Part shown: positions 46,327-56,515 of the stretch, piece after piece
Position numbering within the stretch: position 1 is the stretch's first letter
Layout: each line of letters begins with the position of its first letter
Source of the DNA: Desulfuromonas sp.
GTDB taxonomy: Bacteria; Desulfobacterota; Desulfuromonadia; Desulfuromonadales; BM501
Length of the DNA stretch: 62,775 bases
Direction of reading: 5' to 3'
NCBI RefSeq assembly: GCF_002868845.1
Contig: NZ_PKUB01000039.1
Span: forward strand, 1 to 62,775
Translations under genes and position numbers: made by a program
The notes under the pieces: model-generated
What the model saw: only the letters and a program-made list of their open reading frames with translations
Databases searched by the model: none
Told to the model about the DNA's origin: nothing

Positions 46327-47315
46327 AGCTCTCCGACCTGGGAGAGTTCTGCTTTATCGAGCGGCTGCGGGATTCGGTCCCGGCCGGCAGCGGGGTGCGC
46401 TGCGGCATCGGTGACGACTGCGCGGCCCTCGAGCTTCCGCCGGGGGAGTTGCTCCTGACGACCACCGACATGCTTATCGAGGAGGTTCACTTCCGCCGTC
46501 AGTGGACCGACCTGCGGTTGCTCGGGCGCAAGAGCGTGGCGGTGAACGTGAGCGACGTCGCCGCCATGGGCGGCACCCCGCGGCATCTCTTTCTCGGCCT
46601 GGGGATTCCCCGGGAGATGGAGGTGGAGGAGCTGGACGCCTTCATGGCGGGATTTCTGGAGAGTGCCGCCCGGTACGGCGCCTGCCTCGCGGGAGGCGAC
46701 ACCTGCCGGTCGCCGGGGCCGCTGTTGATCTCCGTCACTGCGGAGGGATCGGTTCCCGAAGGGGAGCTGGTCGGCCGGGAGGGCGCCCGGCCCGGGGATG
46801 CCGTCTACGTTTCGGGAACCCTGGGGGACAGCGCCCTGGCCCTGCGCCTGCTGCAGGACGAGTGCTCCCCCGATCCCCACCTGGCCCGACGCCACCACGA
46901 TCCCGAGGCGCGGGTCGGTCTGGGCCGGGCCCTGGCGCGGGCCGGCCTGCCCACGGCGATGATCGACCTGTCCGACGGGCTGCTCGCCGATCTGGGGCAC
47001 ATCCTGGAGGCCTCCAAGGTCGGGGCCCGGGTGGACGAGGCGGCCCTGCCCCTCTCCGAGCCCTTCCGCCGCGCCAGCGAAAGGGATCCGGCCCTTCTGG
47101 AGCTGGCCCTGGCCGGCGGGGAGGACTACGAACTGTTGTTCACCGTTCCCCCGGACCGGGAGGCGGGGATCTCAGGACTGGCCCGGGAGGCGGGCCTGCC
47201 CCTGACCCGGGTGGGGAGCGTGGGGCTGGCTAATGACGGGCTGACCGTCCAGGATCGCCAGGGAGCGGTTCGGCGGCCGACGCGCGGCGGCTTCAACCAC
47301 TTTGGCCGGAAGTAG
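46323..47315 (+). CDS. thiL: Thiamine-monophosphate kinase
   Basis: Protein of 330 residues (PurM-like fold) that phosphorylates thiamine monophosphate to the diphosphate coenzyme. Recognised motifs are GIGDDCAAL, TTDMLIEEVHF, GRKSVAVNVSDVAAMGG, AGGDTCRSPG and late IDLSDGLLADLGHI and AGGEDYELLF. The ATG overlaps the Lon stop (ATGA), so they are co-translated. Other thi genes are not in the window. Confidence 0.93.
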   Translation: MKLSDLGEFCFIERLRDSVPAGSGVRCGIGDDCAALELPPGELLLTTTDMLIEEVHFRRQWTDLRLLGRKSVAVNVSDVAAMGGTPRHLFLGLGIPREMEVEELDAFMAGFLESAARYGACLAGGDTCRSPGPLLISVTAEGSVPEGELVGREGARPGDAVYVSGTLGDSALALRLLQDECSPDPHLARRHHDPEARVGLGRALARAGLPTAMIDLSDGLLADLGHILEASKVGARVDEAALPLSEPFRRASERDPALLELALAGGEDYELLFTVPPDREAGISGLAREAGLPLTRVGSVGLANDGLTVQDRQGAVRRPTRGGFNHFGRK

Positions 47316-47387
47316 GGGAGCGGCCCTTCCGGTCCGCGACAAGATTCTCCGGGGCCGTTGGGTCGATGTTTGCTGAAGGGACGGGAC

Positions 47388-48251
47388 ATGACTGCAGTGG
47401 CGCAGGAACAGCACGGCGATGTGAGACCGGTCCCATTCGTGGGCAGCTGCTTCCCCGAGGAGCAGTTCGCCGCGCTGCGCGACCTGCTCGTGGCCCGCAG
47501 GGGGTTTGACCTGTCCCAGTACAAGGACCGGGGCGTCAAGCGCCGGGTCGCAAAGCGGGTGCGGGCCCGGGGGTTTCACCAGGCCGGCCCCTACCTGGAA
47601 CTGCTGGTAAAGGACGAAGCGGAGCTGGATGCCCTGCTGGGGGCGCTGACCGTGCACGTCTCCCACTTTTTCCGGAACCCTTCGACCTTCGCCGCGCTTG
47701 AGACGAGGGTTCTGCCCGAGCTTTTCGACCGGTCCCGGCGACTGGGGCAGGCCGCCTTGCGCCTCTGGAGTGTCGGTTGTTCCAGCGGGGAGGAGCCCTA
47801 TTCCCTGGCCCTGCTGCTCGAGGGACTGTCCCGCCCGGAGGCCGATGTCTCCATTCTGGCCACGGATGTCAGCGCGGCGATCTTGGAGCGGGCCCGGGAG
47901 GGGGTATTCGATTCAGGGCGGCTGGGCGAGGTGCCGCCGGCGCTCAAAGAGCGCTATTTCGTTCCCCGCGGCAGCAGCTACCGGCTGGCAGAGGAGATCC
48001 GCGCCAAGGTGGCGTTCCGGTCTCACGACCTGTTGAGTTCGGAAGCCTACCCCGGGGCCGAGCTCGTGTTGTGCCGCAACGTGCTCATCTACTTCTCCCG
48101 GGAGGCGCAGGAGAGGATATTGTGCCGTCTTGGCGATGCCCTGCCCAGCGGCGGCTACCTGGTCCTCGGCAAGGCCGAGACTCTGCTGGGGGAGGCCCGT
48201 CAGAGGTTTCTCGTCGAGAGTCCTGCGGAGAGGATCTACCGGCGCTGCTGA
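47388..48251 (+). CDS. cheR: CheR chemoreceptor glutamate methyltransferase
   Basis: Protein of 287 residues. It transfers methyl groups from SAM to receptor glutamates. The N-terminal helical domain (DLSQYKDRGVKRRVAKRVRARG) binds receptors, followed by VSHFFRNPSTF and the SAM site LWSVGCSSGEEPYSLAL. A conserved CRNVLIYF lies later. Start 47388 is chosen with an AAGGGACGGG site; an upstream TTG at 47358 is less likely. It opens the chemotaxis cluster cheR-mcp-cheW-cheY-cheA-cheC-cheD. Confidence 0.92.
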   Translation: MTAVAQEQHGDVRPVPFVGSCFPEEQFAALRDLLVARRGFDLSQYKDRGVKRRVAKRVRARGFHQAGPYLELLVKDEAELDALLGALTVHVSHFFRNPSTFAALETRVLPELFDRSRRLGQAALRLWSVGCSSGEEPYSLALLLEGLSRPEADVSILATDVSAAILERAREGVFDSGRLGEVPPALKERYFVPRGSSYRLAEEIRAKVAFRSHDLLSSEAYPGAELVLCRNVLIYFSREAQERILCRLGDALPSGGYLVLGKAETLLGEARQRFLVESPAERIYRRC

Positions 48252-48319
48252 GTCCCGGAGCGGGGGCCGGTCGCTGCATTTGAAGCCTGGCAGGTCTGAC
48301 TTTTTCAAGGAGCGGGTCG

Positions 48320-49597
48320 ATGCGTGTGGAAATCAGTTACAAATTCATTATGGGCTTCATCATCGTGGTGGGCTCGATCGTGCTGGTCAATGTCCTGGTC
48401 CCCTATCTGGGGATTCCTGCCGACTGGCAGCAGCTCTTCACGGTGGCCTGCGCGATTCTCGTGGGCCTGGTACTCGGCTGGGTCTTCTCCAAGGCCTTTA
48501 CCGCCAATATCAGGATCCTCACCGAGGCCGCCGAGCGGCTCAGCCACGGCGACCTGACCCGCAACGTCCGTCTGCGCGAGAGCCTGCTCGTGGACGAGAC
48601 GGCCGATCTGGCCGGCTCCCTGAACCGGGTGGTGGACAGCCTGCGGGAGCTGGTCGGCTACATCCGCTCCTCTTCGGTGAAGGTCGCCGAGTCGTCCCAG
48701 GGGCTTTCCGCCACCTCCCAGCAGATGAGCGCTTCCACCCAGGATGTGACCAAGACCGTCGAGCAGATCAGCGAGGGGGCGGAGACCCAGGCCGAGATGG
48801 TGGAGAAGTCCTCCCAGTTCATCAAGGAGATGGCCGTCTCGATCGATCTCATCGCCGCCTCGGCCCACAAGCTCGCCGCTTCTGCGAGCGATACCGCCCG
48901 GGTCGCCCAGCACGGCGGGGAGATGGCCGGGGCCACCATGAAGAAAATGAACCAGGTCCTCGACGGGGTGGAGAGGAACGGAAAGCAGATGGCTTCTTTC
49001 GGGGGTCAGGTACAAAAAATCGGCAAGATTGTCGACGTCATCACCGGCATTGCCCAGAAGACGAACCTCCTGGCCATGAACGCCACCATCGAGGCGGCCC
49101 GGGCCGGCGAGTACGGACGCGGCTTCGCCGTGGTGGCCGAGGAGATCAGCAAGCTCGCAGACTCGGCCGGTGAGTCGGCCGGGGAGATCACAGATCTGGT
49201 GGAGTCGATTCGCGAGGAGAGCCAGCAGGTCCAGGTCTCGATTCAGGAGAGCATTCAGGAGATCGGTTCCGGACGGGAGGCCGTCGACACCACCGGGAGC
49301 GCATTCGAAGAGATTATTCAGAACGCCAATCTCACCCGGACCAAGGCCACCAGCATAGCCGAGCTTTCGGACACGCAGACCGAGGGGGCCCGGAATATGG
49401 TGGCCGCCATCGAGGAGATCTCGCGGGTGGTCACGGACAACGCCGCCGCCACCCAGCAGGTCTCCGCGGCCACCGAGCAGCAGTCGGCCTCCATGGAGGA
49501 GATGGCCCAGTCGGCCGGGGACCTCTCGGCTTTGGCGGAGGACCTGCTGAACGTGGTCAGCAAATTCCAACTCGGTGGCGAGAAGAGCGAGGCATGA
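48320..49597 (+). CDS. Methyl-accepting chemotaxis protein without a periplasmic sensor domain
   Basis: Protein of 425 residues. Two N-terminal membrane helices ([19 protein letters not shown] and [19 protein letters not shown]) are separated by only about 10 residues, so there is no ligand-binding domain. A HAMP segment ([17 protein letters not shown]) and the signalling hairpin with tip [20 protein letters not shown] follow. It may respond to membrane or energy state. AAGGAG precedes the ATG; its last bases overlap cheW. Confidence 0.92.
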   Translation: MRVEISYKFIMGFIIVVGSIVLVNVLVPYLGIPADWQQLFTVACAILVGLVLGWVFSKAFTANIRILTEAAERLSHGDLTRNVRLRESLLVDETADLAGSLNRVVDSLRELVGYIRSSSVKVAESSQGLSATSQQMSASTQDVTKTVEQISEGAETQAEMVEKSSQFIKEMAVSIDLIAASAHKLAASASDTARVAQHGGEMAGATMKKMNQVLDGVERNGKQMASFGGQVQKIGKIVDVITGIAQKTNLLAMNATIEAARAGEYGRGFAVVAEEISKLADSAGESAGEITDLVESIREESQQVQVSIQESIQEIGSGREAVDTTGSAFEEIIQNANLTRTKATSIAELSDTQTEGARNMVAAIEEISRVVTDNAAATQQVSAATEQQSASMEEMAQSAGDLSALAEDLLNVVSKFQLGGEKSEA

Positions 49598-50010
49598 ACC
49601 AGGTTCTGGTCTTTCGCCAGGGGGGTGCCCTCTACGGCCTGGAGGTCACCGACATCCAGGAACTCGTCGAGGCCCCTCCCCTATACTACATCCCCCGGGC
49701 CGCAGGCCACTACTCCGGGGCGATCAATTTCCACGGCAACGTCGTGCCGGTTCTCGACCTGGGGGTCTGGCTGGCCCGGCCGGGGCAGGGCAGGGACCAC
49801 AGGGTCATTGTCCTCTCTCTCCAGCTGGGCGCTCTGGCCCTCGCCGTGGAGGCGGTGCAGAGGATCGTGCCCCTCGATGCCGAGGCTCTTCAGCCGGCCT
49901 CCGAGGAACGGTCGGAGGGAATGTTTATCCGTGCGGTATTCGTTCGGGAAGAGCAGCCCATCAACCTGCTCGACCCGGCCAAGCTGATTGCTGGCCTGGA
50001 ACAGGCTTGA
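49594..50010 (+). CDS. cheW: CheW chemotaxis coupling protein
   Basis: Protein of 138 residues with the CheW SH3-like fold ([19 protein letters not shown] ... [16 protein letters not shown] ... [18 protein letters not shown]). It links receptors to CheA. The start overlaps the receptor gene's stop (ATGA), so the two are coupled. Confidence 0.92.
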   Translation: MNQVLVFRQGGALYGLEVTDIQELVEAPPLYYIPRAAGHYSGAINFHGNVVPVLDLGVWLARPGQGRDHRVIVLSLQLGALALAVEAVQRIVPLDAEALQPASEERSEGMFIRAVFVREEQPINLLDPAKLIAGLEQA

Positions 50011-50030
50011 ATGAATTACGGGAGGTAAAG

Positions 50031-50399
50031 ATGGGGATTCGGATTTTGATTGTTGACGATGCCCTTTTCATGCGCAACATGCTGAAGGACATTTTCGTTC
50101 GCGCCGGCTATGAGGTGGTCGGCGAGGCTTCCAACGGCGTGGAAGCGGTGGAGAGGTACCGGGAACTCCGGCCCGCCCTTGTCACCATGGACATCGTCAT
50201 GCCCATCAAGAGCGGTATCGAGGCTCTTCAGGAGATCACCAAGGAGAACCCCGAGGCTTGCGTGGTCATGTGCAGTGCCCTCGGCCAGGAGTCCCTGGTG
50301 GTCGAGGCGGTGCAGGCCGGGGCCAAGGAATTCATCGTCAAGCCCTTTCAGGAAAAGCGGGTGCTCGACGTGGTGGAGCGTGTCGTCGCGCAAAATTAG
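50031..50399 (+). CDS. cheY: CheY-type single-domain response regulator
   Basis: Protein of 122 residues forming a receiver domain only. It has the acidic pair in LIVDDA, the phospho-acceptor Asp in VTMDIVMP, the switch Ser in VVMCSALGQ and the Lys in FIVKPF. It would be phosphorylated by the neighbouring CheA and dephosphorylated by CheC. A GGAGGT site lies 5 bases before the ATG. Confidence 0.93.
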   Translation: MGIRILIVDDALFMRNMLKDIFVRAGYEVVGEASNGVEAVERYRELRPALVTMDIVMPIKSGIEALQEITKENPEACVVMCSALGQESLVVEAVQAGAKEFIVKPFQEKRVLDVVERVVAQN

Positions 50400-50483
50400 G
50401 CCGGCGGCCGTTTTCGCCCGCCGCTCCGCGGCAGGATCTCCCCTGTTTCGGACAGGCCGTTTACACGCAAGATAGGCATCCCC

Positions 50484-52349
50484 ATGGACATGTCCAAATA
50501 CCGCGAGATGTACCTGGCCGAGGCCAAGGAACATCTCCAGAACATGGGAGACCTTCTGCTGACCCTAGAGAAGGACCCGGGGGACCGCGAAGGTATCGAC
50601 GCCCTGTTTCGCGAGGCCCATTCCATCAAGGGGATGGCGGCCTCTATGGGCTTCGAGAAGAGTGCCGCCGTGGCGCACAGCATGGAAGATCTCATGGACG
50701 GCTTCCGCAAGTCGGGCGTCGTTCCTGCCGAGGCGATCGACCGCCTGCTTGAGGGCTCCGACCTGCTGGAAGGCCTGCTCGAGGATGTGCAGGCCGACCG
50801 GGAAGAACGCTCCGTGGAGGCCTACCTCTCGGCAGAGGCTCCTGTCGAGGCGGCCGCTCCAGCTCCCCCTCCGCGGGCGAGCGCGACCCGGGCCGCCGCC
50901 TCTCCTGAGTCCACTCGCGGGGCCGGCCTGGATGTGCGGGTGGAACTGGCCGCCGACGCCCTGGCCCCCGCTGCCCGCTCCCTGCTGATCCTTCGGGAAC
51001 TCGAGGGGTTGGGACGGGTCGTAGCCTGTCGCCCCAGCGCCGAGCAGTTGAGCGCCGGGAAGTCCTCCCGGACCCTGGTGGCGCGCTTGGCCGCAGGCGT
51101 CGAAGGCGTACGGGTAGAAAAGGCCCTGGCGTCGATGCCTGATGTGGCCCGGGTCGCCGTGGCCACCCTGGCCCCGAAGGCGCCCCCCGCTCCCCAGCGG
51201 CGCAAGGAGGACCTGAGTCCCTCGGTCCGGGTGCGTACTGCCCTTCTGGATCGATTCGTCAACCTCACCGGTGAGCTGATCACCAGCCGCTATACTCTGC
51301 AGGCGGCCGCCGCTCATGAAAGCTGGCCGGAGGTCCGCGAGGGGGTCGCCCAGCTCGCCCGCCTGGTCAGCAATCTTCATCACCATGTGCTGCGGGTGCG
51401 CATGATGCCCCTGGAGAGCATCACCGGGCGGCTGCCCCGCCTGGTTCGGGACCTCGGCCGCAAGACCGGAAAGAAGGTGCGTCTGCGCATCGAAGGGGAA
51501 GCTGTCGAGCTGGACCGGGCCATCCTTGAGGCACTGGCCGATCCCCTGGTTCACATGGTGCGCAATGCGGTGGACCACGGCATCGAGCGCAGCGGGGACG
51601 TTCTGGTCAGGGCCCGGCGGGAGAAGGACATGGCCCTGCTGGAGGTTGTGGACAACGGGCGGGGCATGGACCCGGCGGTTATCCGCGCCAAGGCGCTGGA
51701 AAAGGGTCTGGTCTCTGCGGCCCAGGCCGACGCCCTTTCCGATCGGGCGTCGCTGCGCCTGGTCTGCCTGCCCGGTTTCTCGACTGCTGTCGAGGTCAGC
51801 CAGACCTCCGGCCGCGGTGTCGGTATGGACGTGGTCAAGTCTGCCGTGGAGAGCCTCGGAGGCTCCTTCGACATCGCCTCCCAACCGGGGCGCGGCACCC
51901 GACTGCGACTCAGGTTTCCCCTGTCGGTGGCCATTGTCCAGGTCCTGCTGGTCGAATGCGCCGGCCACCTTCTCGGCATTCCCACAACCAAGGTGATCAG
52001 CACCCTGGAGGCGGCGCCCGGTCAGGTGAAGCGTTCCGGCCGCGGCATGGCCGTTTCCCTGGACGAGGCCCTTGTTCCGCTCCTTTCCCTGCGCAAGATT
52101 CTGGGCCTGCCGGCGCGTCCCTCCCGGGGCAACCTTCCCCTCGTCCTGACGGAAATCCGGGGGCGCCGGGTCGCCCTGACAGTCGATCGCCTCGCCGGGG
52201 TGCGCGAGGTCTTCGTCAAGAACCTTGCCCCTCCCCTTGACCGGCACGGAGGGGTCTCCGGAACCACCATCCTGGGCGACGGAAGCGTCGTCTTTATTAT
52301 CGACCCCCGGTCCCTTTTGGAGACCCGGCCTCGCAAGGTCGCCGCCTGA
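50484..52349 (+). CDS. cheA: CheA chemotaxis histidine kinase
   Basis: Protein of 621 residues. The order is HPt (phospho-His in EAHSIKGMAASMGF, about residue 46), an Ala/Pro linker and a degenerate P2-like segment, dimerisation helices (VRTALLDRFVNLTGELITSR), the ATPase domain (N-box HMVRNAVDHGIE, G1 VVDNGRGMD, G2 GRGVGMDVVKS) and a C-terminal CheW-like domain. The stretch between the N-box and G1 is shorter than in enteric CheA. It phosphorylates CheY. Confidence 0.94.
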   Translation: MDMSKYREMYLAEAKEHLQNMGDLLLTLEKDPGDREGIDALFREAHSIKGMAASMGFEKSAAVAHSMEDLMDGFRKSGVVPAEAIDRLLEGSDLLEGLLEDVQADREERSVEAYLSAEAPVEAAAPAPPPRASATRAAASPESTRGAGLDVRVELAADALAPAARSLLILRELEGLGRVVACRPSAEQLSAGKSSRTLVARLAAGVEGVRVEKALASMPDVARVAVATLAPKAPPAPQRRKEDLSPSVRVRTALLDRFVNLTGELITSRYTLQAAAAHESWPEVREGVAQLARLVSNLHHHVLRVRMMPLESITGRLPRLVRDLGRKTGKKVRLRIEGEAVELDRAILEALADPLVHMVRNAVDHGIERSGDVLVRARREKDMALLEVVDNGRGMDPAVIRAKALEKGLVSAAQADALSDRASLRLVCLPGFSTAVEVSQTSGRGVGMDVVKSAVESLGGSFDIASQPGRGTRLRLRFPLSVAIVQVLLVECAGHLLGIPTTKVISTLEAAPGQVKRSGRGMAVSLDEALVPLLSLRKILGLPARPSRGNLPLVLTEIRGRRVALTVDRLAGVREVFVKNLAPPLDRHGGVSGTTILGDGSVVFIIDPRSLLETRPRKVAA

Positions 52350-52368
52350 AAGCCAGGAGAAAGATCCT

Positions 52369-52989
52369 ATGTCATTCAATCGCCTGACCGAAGGGCAGCT
52401 CGACGCCCTCAAGGAGATCAGCAACATCGGGATGGGGCACGCCGCAACGGCTCTCTCCCAGCTCATCGGCTCCACCGTTTATCTGCGGGTGCCGAAGATC
52501 ACCGTAGTCGACATCGCCCGGGTTCCCGAACAGCTGGGGGGGGCGGAAAGGGTCGTGGCCGGGGTCACCCTGCAGGTCCTCGGCGACGCCCGGGGAAACA
52601 TCCTGCTGGTCTTTCCCCAGAAGAGCGCCCTCCAGCTCCTCTCGCGCCTCATCAAGCAGGAGGGCGAGGAGTTGGTAATGAACGAGATCAACGCCTCGAC
52701 CCTCAAGGAGGTGGGGAATATCCTGGCTTCGGCTTACCTCAGCGCCCTCGGCAGCCTGCTCCACATGACCCTCATCCCGTCCATTCCCCTGCTCGCCTAC
52801 GACATGGCGGGGGCCATCGTGGACAACGTCCTCATCGAGTTGAGCATGGCCGGGGACATGGCCCTCATGGTGGAGACCGAATTCAGCGGCGAGGGTGCCG
52901 ACGACCTCGGGGTCAAGGGGCACTTCCTTCTCCTTCCCGATCCGGAAACGCTCCACATCCTGATCAATGCCGTGGGAGGCGATCTATGA
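52369..52989 (+). CDS. cheC: CheC phosphatase of CheY-P
   Basis: Protein of 206 residues with two copies of the family active-site signature (LKEISNIGMGHAATAL near the N-terminus and LKEVGNILASAYLSAL about residue 110). Each contains the Glu and Asn needed for dephosphorylation. CheC is normally activated by CheD, whose gene directly follows with an overlapping start. The ATG at 52369 follows CAGGAGAAAG. Confidence 0.92.
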   Translation: MSFNRLTEGQLDALKEISNIGMGHAATALSQLIGSTVYLRVPKITVVDIARVPEQLGGAERVVAGVTLQVLGDARGNILLVFPQKSALQLLSRLIKQEGEELVMNEINASTLKEVGNILASAYLSALGSLLHMTLIPSIPLLAYDMAGAIVDNVLIELSMAGDMALMVETEFSGEGADDLGVKGHFLLLPDPETLHILINAVGGDL

Positions 52990-53477
52990 CCTCCAAGGTG
53001 CGGGTGGGAATCTCCGAGTACCGGGTGGCCGAAGGCCCCGCTGTGCTGGTGACCTACGGCCTCGGGTCGTGCCTTGGAATCGTCCTCTATGATGCCCGGG
53101 TCAGGGTGGGCGGGCTGGCCCACACCCTGCTGCCCCGGCCGCGCCCGGGGATGGAGCAGACCCGAATGACCAAGTTCGTCGATGCCGCCCTGCGGCTCAT
53201 GCTCGAGGAGCTTCTGGTCATGGGGGCCGAGCGGGAACGCCTGCAGGCCAGGATCGTCGGCGGGGCCAACATGTTCGAGCCCCTGCACGGCGCGGCCAAG
53301 GAGACCATCGGCGAGCGCAACGTGCGCGCCGCCAGGGAAACCCTCCGGGAGCTGGGCATTCCCCTGCTCGCCGAGGACGTCGGCGGTCGCCACGGACGGA
53401 CCGTGGAGTTCGACCTGGGCAGCGGAGAAGTCCGGGTGCGCTCGATGAGGGGGGAACATGCATTGCTTCCCCTCTAG
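52986..53477 (+). CDS. cheD: CheD chemoreceptor glutamine deamidase
   Basis: Protein of 163 residues. It has the catalytic Cys in TYGLGSCLGIVLYD (about residue 29) and the His in VGGLAHTLLP (about residue 46). It deamidates receptor glutamines and forms a complex with CheC. Its ATG overlaps the cheC stop. There is no cheB in the cluster. Confidence 0.93.
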   Translation: MTSKVRVGISEYRVAEGPAVLVTYGLGSCLGIVLYDARVRVGGLAHTLLPRPRPGMEQTRMTKFVDAALRLMLEELLVMGAERERLQARIVGGANMFEPLHGAAKETIGERNVRAARETLRELGIPLLAEDVGGRHGRTVEFDLGSGEVRVRSMRGEHALLPL

Positions 53478-53493
53478 GGCTTCGGGAGTCGCC

Positions 53494-54249
53494 ATGCGCG
53501 CATCGGCGCTTGTTCTGATTCTGATTGTTTCGGCCCTGGCGCTGCCCGGCCGGTCCGGTGCGGCAGCTGAACCTCGTCTCGAGGCCGTGGTCAGCGCCCT
53601 GGAGAGCCCCTTTCGGGAAGGGGCTGCCGCGCAGAGTGCGATTGCCGACTTCGAGGCCGATTTCTTCCAGAAGGCTTACCTCGTCTCCCTCGACCGCCTT
53701 CAGGAAGGCCGGGGGCGGGTCGCGGTCAAATTCGACCGCACCGGCACGGACGGTCTGCCGAGGACCCTTTTTCGCTGGGAGTACGAGCAGCCGGCGGTCC
53801 AGCAGATCGTCTCGGACGGGCGCACCATGTGGGTTTATCTCCCCGAAAACCGGCAGGTGCTTCGCTCTGAGATCGACCTGGCGGCCCCGACCCGGCCCGA
53901 CGATCCCCTCATTTTCCTGACCGGACTGGGCAACCTGGAGCGGGATTTTCACATCGCCTGGGCCGTTCCCGACCGGGATGCGGCCGGCAATTTCGTTCTC
54001 GAGCTCAAACCCCGTGCTTCCTCGACCTTTATCCAGAGCCTGATGTTCGTGGTGGATCGGGGGGCCGTCGCTTCCCCGAAAAATGCGGATTTCCCCATTC
54101 TCTCGGCGACCCTTTTCGATCCGGGCGGCAATCGCACCACCATCGAGTTCGCCCGGGGGCGGACCAACCAGGGGCTGCCCGACAGCCGGTTCCGCTTCGA
54201 GGTCCCCGAGGGGGTGGAGATCTTCAATCCGGCCGACCTCATGCAGTAA
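53494..54249 (+). CDS. LolA-like outer-membrane lipoprotein carrier protein
   Basis: Exported protein of 251 residues. A signal peptide (MRASALVLILIVSALALPG) leads to a LolA-type half-barrel: FEADFFQKAYLVSLDRLQEGRGRV, LFRWEYEQPAVQQIVSDGRTMWVYLPENRQV, RFRFEVPEGVEIFNP. It would shuttle lipoproteins across the periplasm to the outer membrane. GGGAG before the ATG at 53494 sets the start; the longer frame from 53458 overlaps cheD and spoils the signal peptide. LolB or LolCDE genes are not nearby, so this could be a paralogue. Confidence 0.85.
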   Translation: MRASALVLILIVSALALPGRSGAAAEPRLEAVVSALESPFREGAAAQSAIADFEADFFQKAYLVSLDRLQEGRGRVAVKFDRTGTDGLPRTLFRWEYEQPAVQQIVSDGRTMWVYLPENRQVLRSEIDLAAPTRPDDPLIFLTGLGNLERDFHIAWAVPDRDAAGNFVLELKPRASSTFIQSLMFVVDRGAVASPKNADFPILSATLFDPGGNRTTIEFARGRTNQGLPDSRFRFEVPEGVEIFNPADLMQ

Positions 54250-54486
54250 AGGCGGGTTTCCCCTTCCCTTTCGGGACCTTACCGTGATAAAGTTTCTTTT
54301 TTGACGGGACCCGTTCGCGTTCGGAACGCCTTTCTTCGGAGCGACCTCCGGAACAAAGACGCCAACCCAGGTATCGAGAACGCGGAGAAACCCGAGGCAT
54401 CCGTCTGTCTTTGCAAGGCCTTTCCCGCTGCGGCTCTGCGTTGCCGCGCTAAAGGCCCTTCGTATTTTCCCAGGGAGATCGAGCTC

Positions 54487-54972
54487 ATGCCCAGTTTCGA
54501 CATCGTTTCGAAGGCCGATATGCAAGAGGTGGACAACGCGGTCAACCAGACCAGCAAGGAAATTGCCCAGCGCTATGATTTCAAGGGGACGCACAACGAG
54601 ATCGCCCTTGAGGAAGACTCCATCCTGCTCTTGGGGGCCGATGATTACAAACTCGACGCCATGATCGACGTGCTGAAGGGGAAGCTGGTCCGGCGCAGCG
54701 TCTCGCCCAAGTGCCTCGATTTCGGCAAAAAGGAGCCGGCCTCCGGCGGCGCGGTACGCCAGCGGGTCGCCATCGTTCAGGGGGTCTCCAAAGAGAAGGG
54801 CAAGGAGATCGTCAAGATCGTCAAGGAGACCAAGATCAAGGTGCAGGCCCAGATTATGGAGGACCAGGTGCGGGTGACCGGGAAAAAGATCGATGACCTT
54901 CAGGAAGTCATGGGACTCCTCAAGAAAAAGGACCTGGGCATCGAGTTGCAGTTTGTCAACATGAGGTCCTAG
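54487..54972 (+). CDS. YajQ-family nucleotide-binding protein
   Basis: Protein of 161 residues with the family pattern [30 protein letters not shown] and the late [13 protein letters not shown]. In some bacteria YajQ homologues bind cyclic di-GMP, but this is not shown for the whole family. AGGGAGA lies before the ATG at 54487. The 237-base gap upstream (54250-54486) has no visible gene. Confidence 0.92.
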   Translation: MPSFDIVSKADMQEVDNAVNQTSKEIAQRYDFKGTHNEIALEEDSILLLGADDYKLDAMIDVLKGKLVRRSVSPKCLDFGKKEPASGGAVRQRVAIVQGVSKEKGKEIVKIVKETKIKVQAQIMEDQVRVTGKKIDDLQEVMGLLKKKDLGIELQFVNMRS

Positions 54973-55093
54973 GGCCCCGCCTGGCGAGCCGCGTCGATTA
55001 GAAAACGGAATTTGCCGCACGGGATCGAGACAAGAGAAGCGTGGGGAAGGTTTTCACGCCATTCTCCCCGCGGCGTTACGAAGGGAATACGCA

Positions 55094-56461
55094 TTGGAAA
55101 GACAAAAGGTCTGCCTGGTCAGCCTTGGCTGCCCGAAAAACCTGGTCGATGCCGAGGTCATGCTCGGACACCTGCCCGAGGACCGCTTCGAGATCATCGT
55201 CGACGAGTCCGAGGCCGATATCATCATCGTCAACACCTGCTCCTTCATCAAGGAGGCCAAGGAGGAGTCGGTGGAGACCATCCTCGAGGTGGCCGACTAC
55301 AAGACCAATGGGCACTGCCGCCTGCTGGCGGTGTGCGGCTGTCTCCCCCAGCGCTACCGGGAGGAGCTGGCCGAGGACCTTCCAGAGGTCGACCTGTTCA
55401 TGGGGACCGGCGACGCTCCCCGCATCGTCGAGCTGCTAGATGCCGTGGAGGCGGGGGCGCAGGCCCTGCAGGCCGTGGGGGAGCCCGAGTTCCTCTACGA
55501 TCACACCACCCCCCGGGTCACCTCGTCCCCCTTCTACTCGACCTACGTCAAGATCGCCGAGGGGTGCGCCAACCTCTGCTCTTACTGCGTCATTCCCCAG
55601 GTGCGCGGGACCCTGCGCTCGCGCAGCATCGCCTCGGTGGTCGACGAGGTGCGGACCCTCGCTGCGGCCGGGGTCAAGGAAATCAACCTCATCGCCCAGG
55701 ACATCACCGCCTATGGCAGTGACCGGGACGACGGGGCCCGGATCGAGGATTTGCTGCGCGAGCTGGTCAAGATCGAGGGCCTGGCCTGGCTGCGCCTGCT
55801 CTACGCCTACCCTGACGGCATCAGCGACGAGCTTCTCGATCTGATGGCCTCGGAGGAGAAGATCTGCAACTATCTCGACATCCCCCTGCAGCACATCGAC
55901 GACGCGGTCCTTGCCATGATGAATCGCCGCGTTGACGAGGCCGGCATCCGAAGCCTCCTTGATCGGATCCGCAGGCGCATCCCCGACGTCACCCTGCGCA
56001 CCTCTTTTATCGTCGGCTTCCCCGGAGAAACCGAGGGGCAGTTCTCCCGGCTTCACGAGTTCGTCAAAGAGGGGCATTTCGAGCGCGTCGGGGTGTTTCG
56101 TTATTCCCGGGAAGAGGGGACCTCGGCGGCGGAGCTGGAGGAGCAGGTGCCGGAGCGGACCAAGCGCACCCGCTATCATAAGCTGATGAAGGCCCAGAAC
56201 CGAATCTCCTTCCGCAAGAACCGCGACCTGGTCGGGCGCACTGAGCCGGTTCTGGTGGAGGGCTACAGCGAGGAGACCGATCTGCTGCTGCGCGGGCGCA
56301 GCATCCGCCAGGCTCCCGACGTGGACGGCCAGGTCTACATCACCGCCGGCCAGGCCGATGTCGGCGAGATCGTTATGCTGCGCATCACCGACTCCTCGGA
56401 TTACGACCTCATCGGCGAGATCGTCGAGCCCTCCTCCCTGCCGAGCGCCGCGCAGGTCTGA
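55094..56461 (+). CDS. rimO: Ribosomal protein S12 methylthiotransferase RimO
   Basis: Protein of 455 residues. It adds a methylthio group to Asp in ribosomal protein S12. The N-terminal UPF0004 domain has three Cys for one Fe-S cluster ([20 protein letters not shown]). The radical SAM motif is CANLCSYC, and a C-terminal TRAM domain ([20 protein letters not shown]) ends it. The TTG at 55094 is the probable start, preceded by AAGGGA. Confidence 0.94.
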   Translation: MERQKVCLVSLGCPKNLVDAEVMLGHLPEDRFEIIVDESEADIIIVNTCSFIKEAKEESVETILEVADYKTNGHCRLLAVCGCLPQRYREELAEDLPEVDLFMGTGDAPRIVELLDAVEAGAQALQAVGEPEFLYDHTTPRVTSSPFYSTYVKIAEGCANLCSYCVIPQVRGTLRSRSIASVVDEVRTLAAAGVKEINLIAQDITAYGSDRDDGARIEDLLRELVKIEGLAWLRLLYAYPDGISDELLDLMASEEKICNYLDIPLQHIDDAVLAMMNRRVDEAGIRSLLDRIRRRIPDVTLRTSFIVGFPGETEGQFSRLHEFVKEGHFERVGVFRYSREEGTSAAELEEQVPERTKRTRYHKLMKAQNRISFRKNRDLVGRTEPVLVEGYSEETDLLLRGRSIRQAPDVDGQVYITAGQADVGEIVMLRITDSSDYDLIGEIVEPSSLPSAAQV

Positions 56462-56515
56462 TCGAGCGTTCCCCCGGGCCCGGCCCCTGCGGCCGGGCCT
56501 GCCGAGGAGTCACTC

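Noticed and set aside
56465-56515. Terminator between rimO and apbE
   Set aside because: A GC-rich palindrome (GCCCGGCC / GGCCGGGC) is present but no T-run follows, and it overlaps the apbE ribosome site region.
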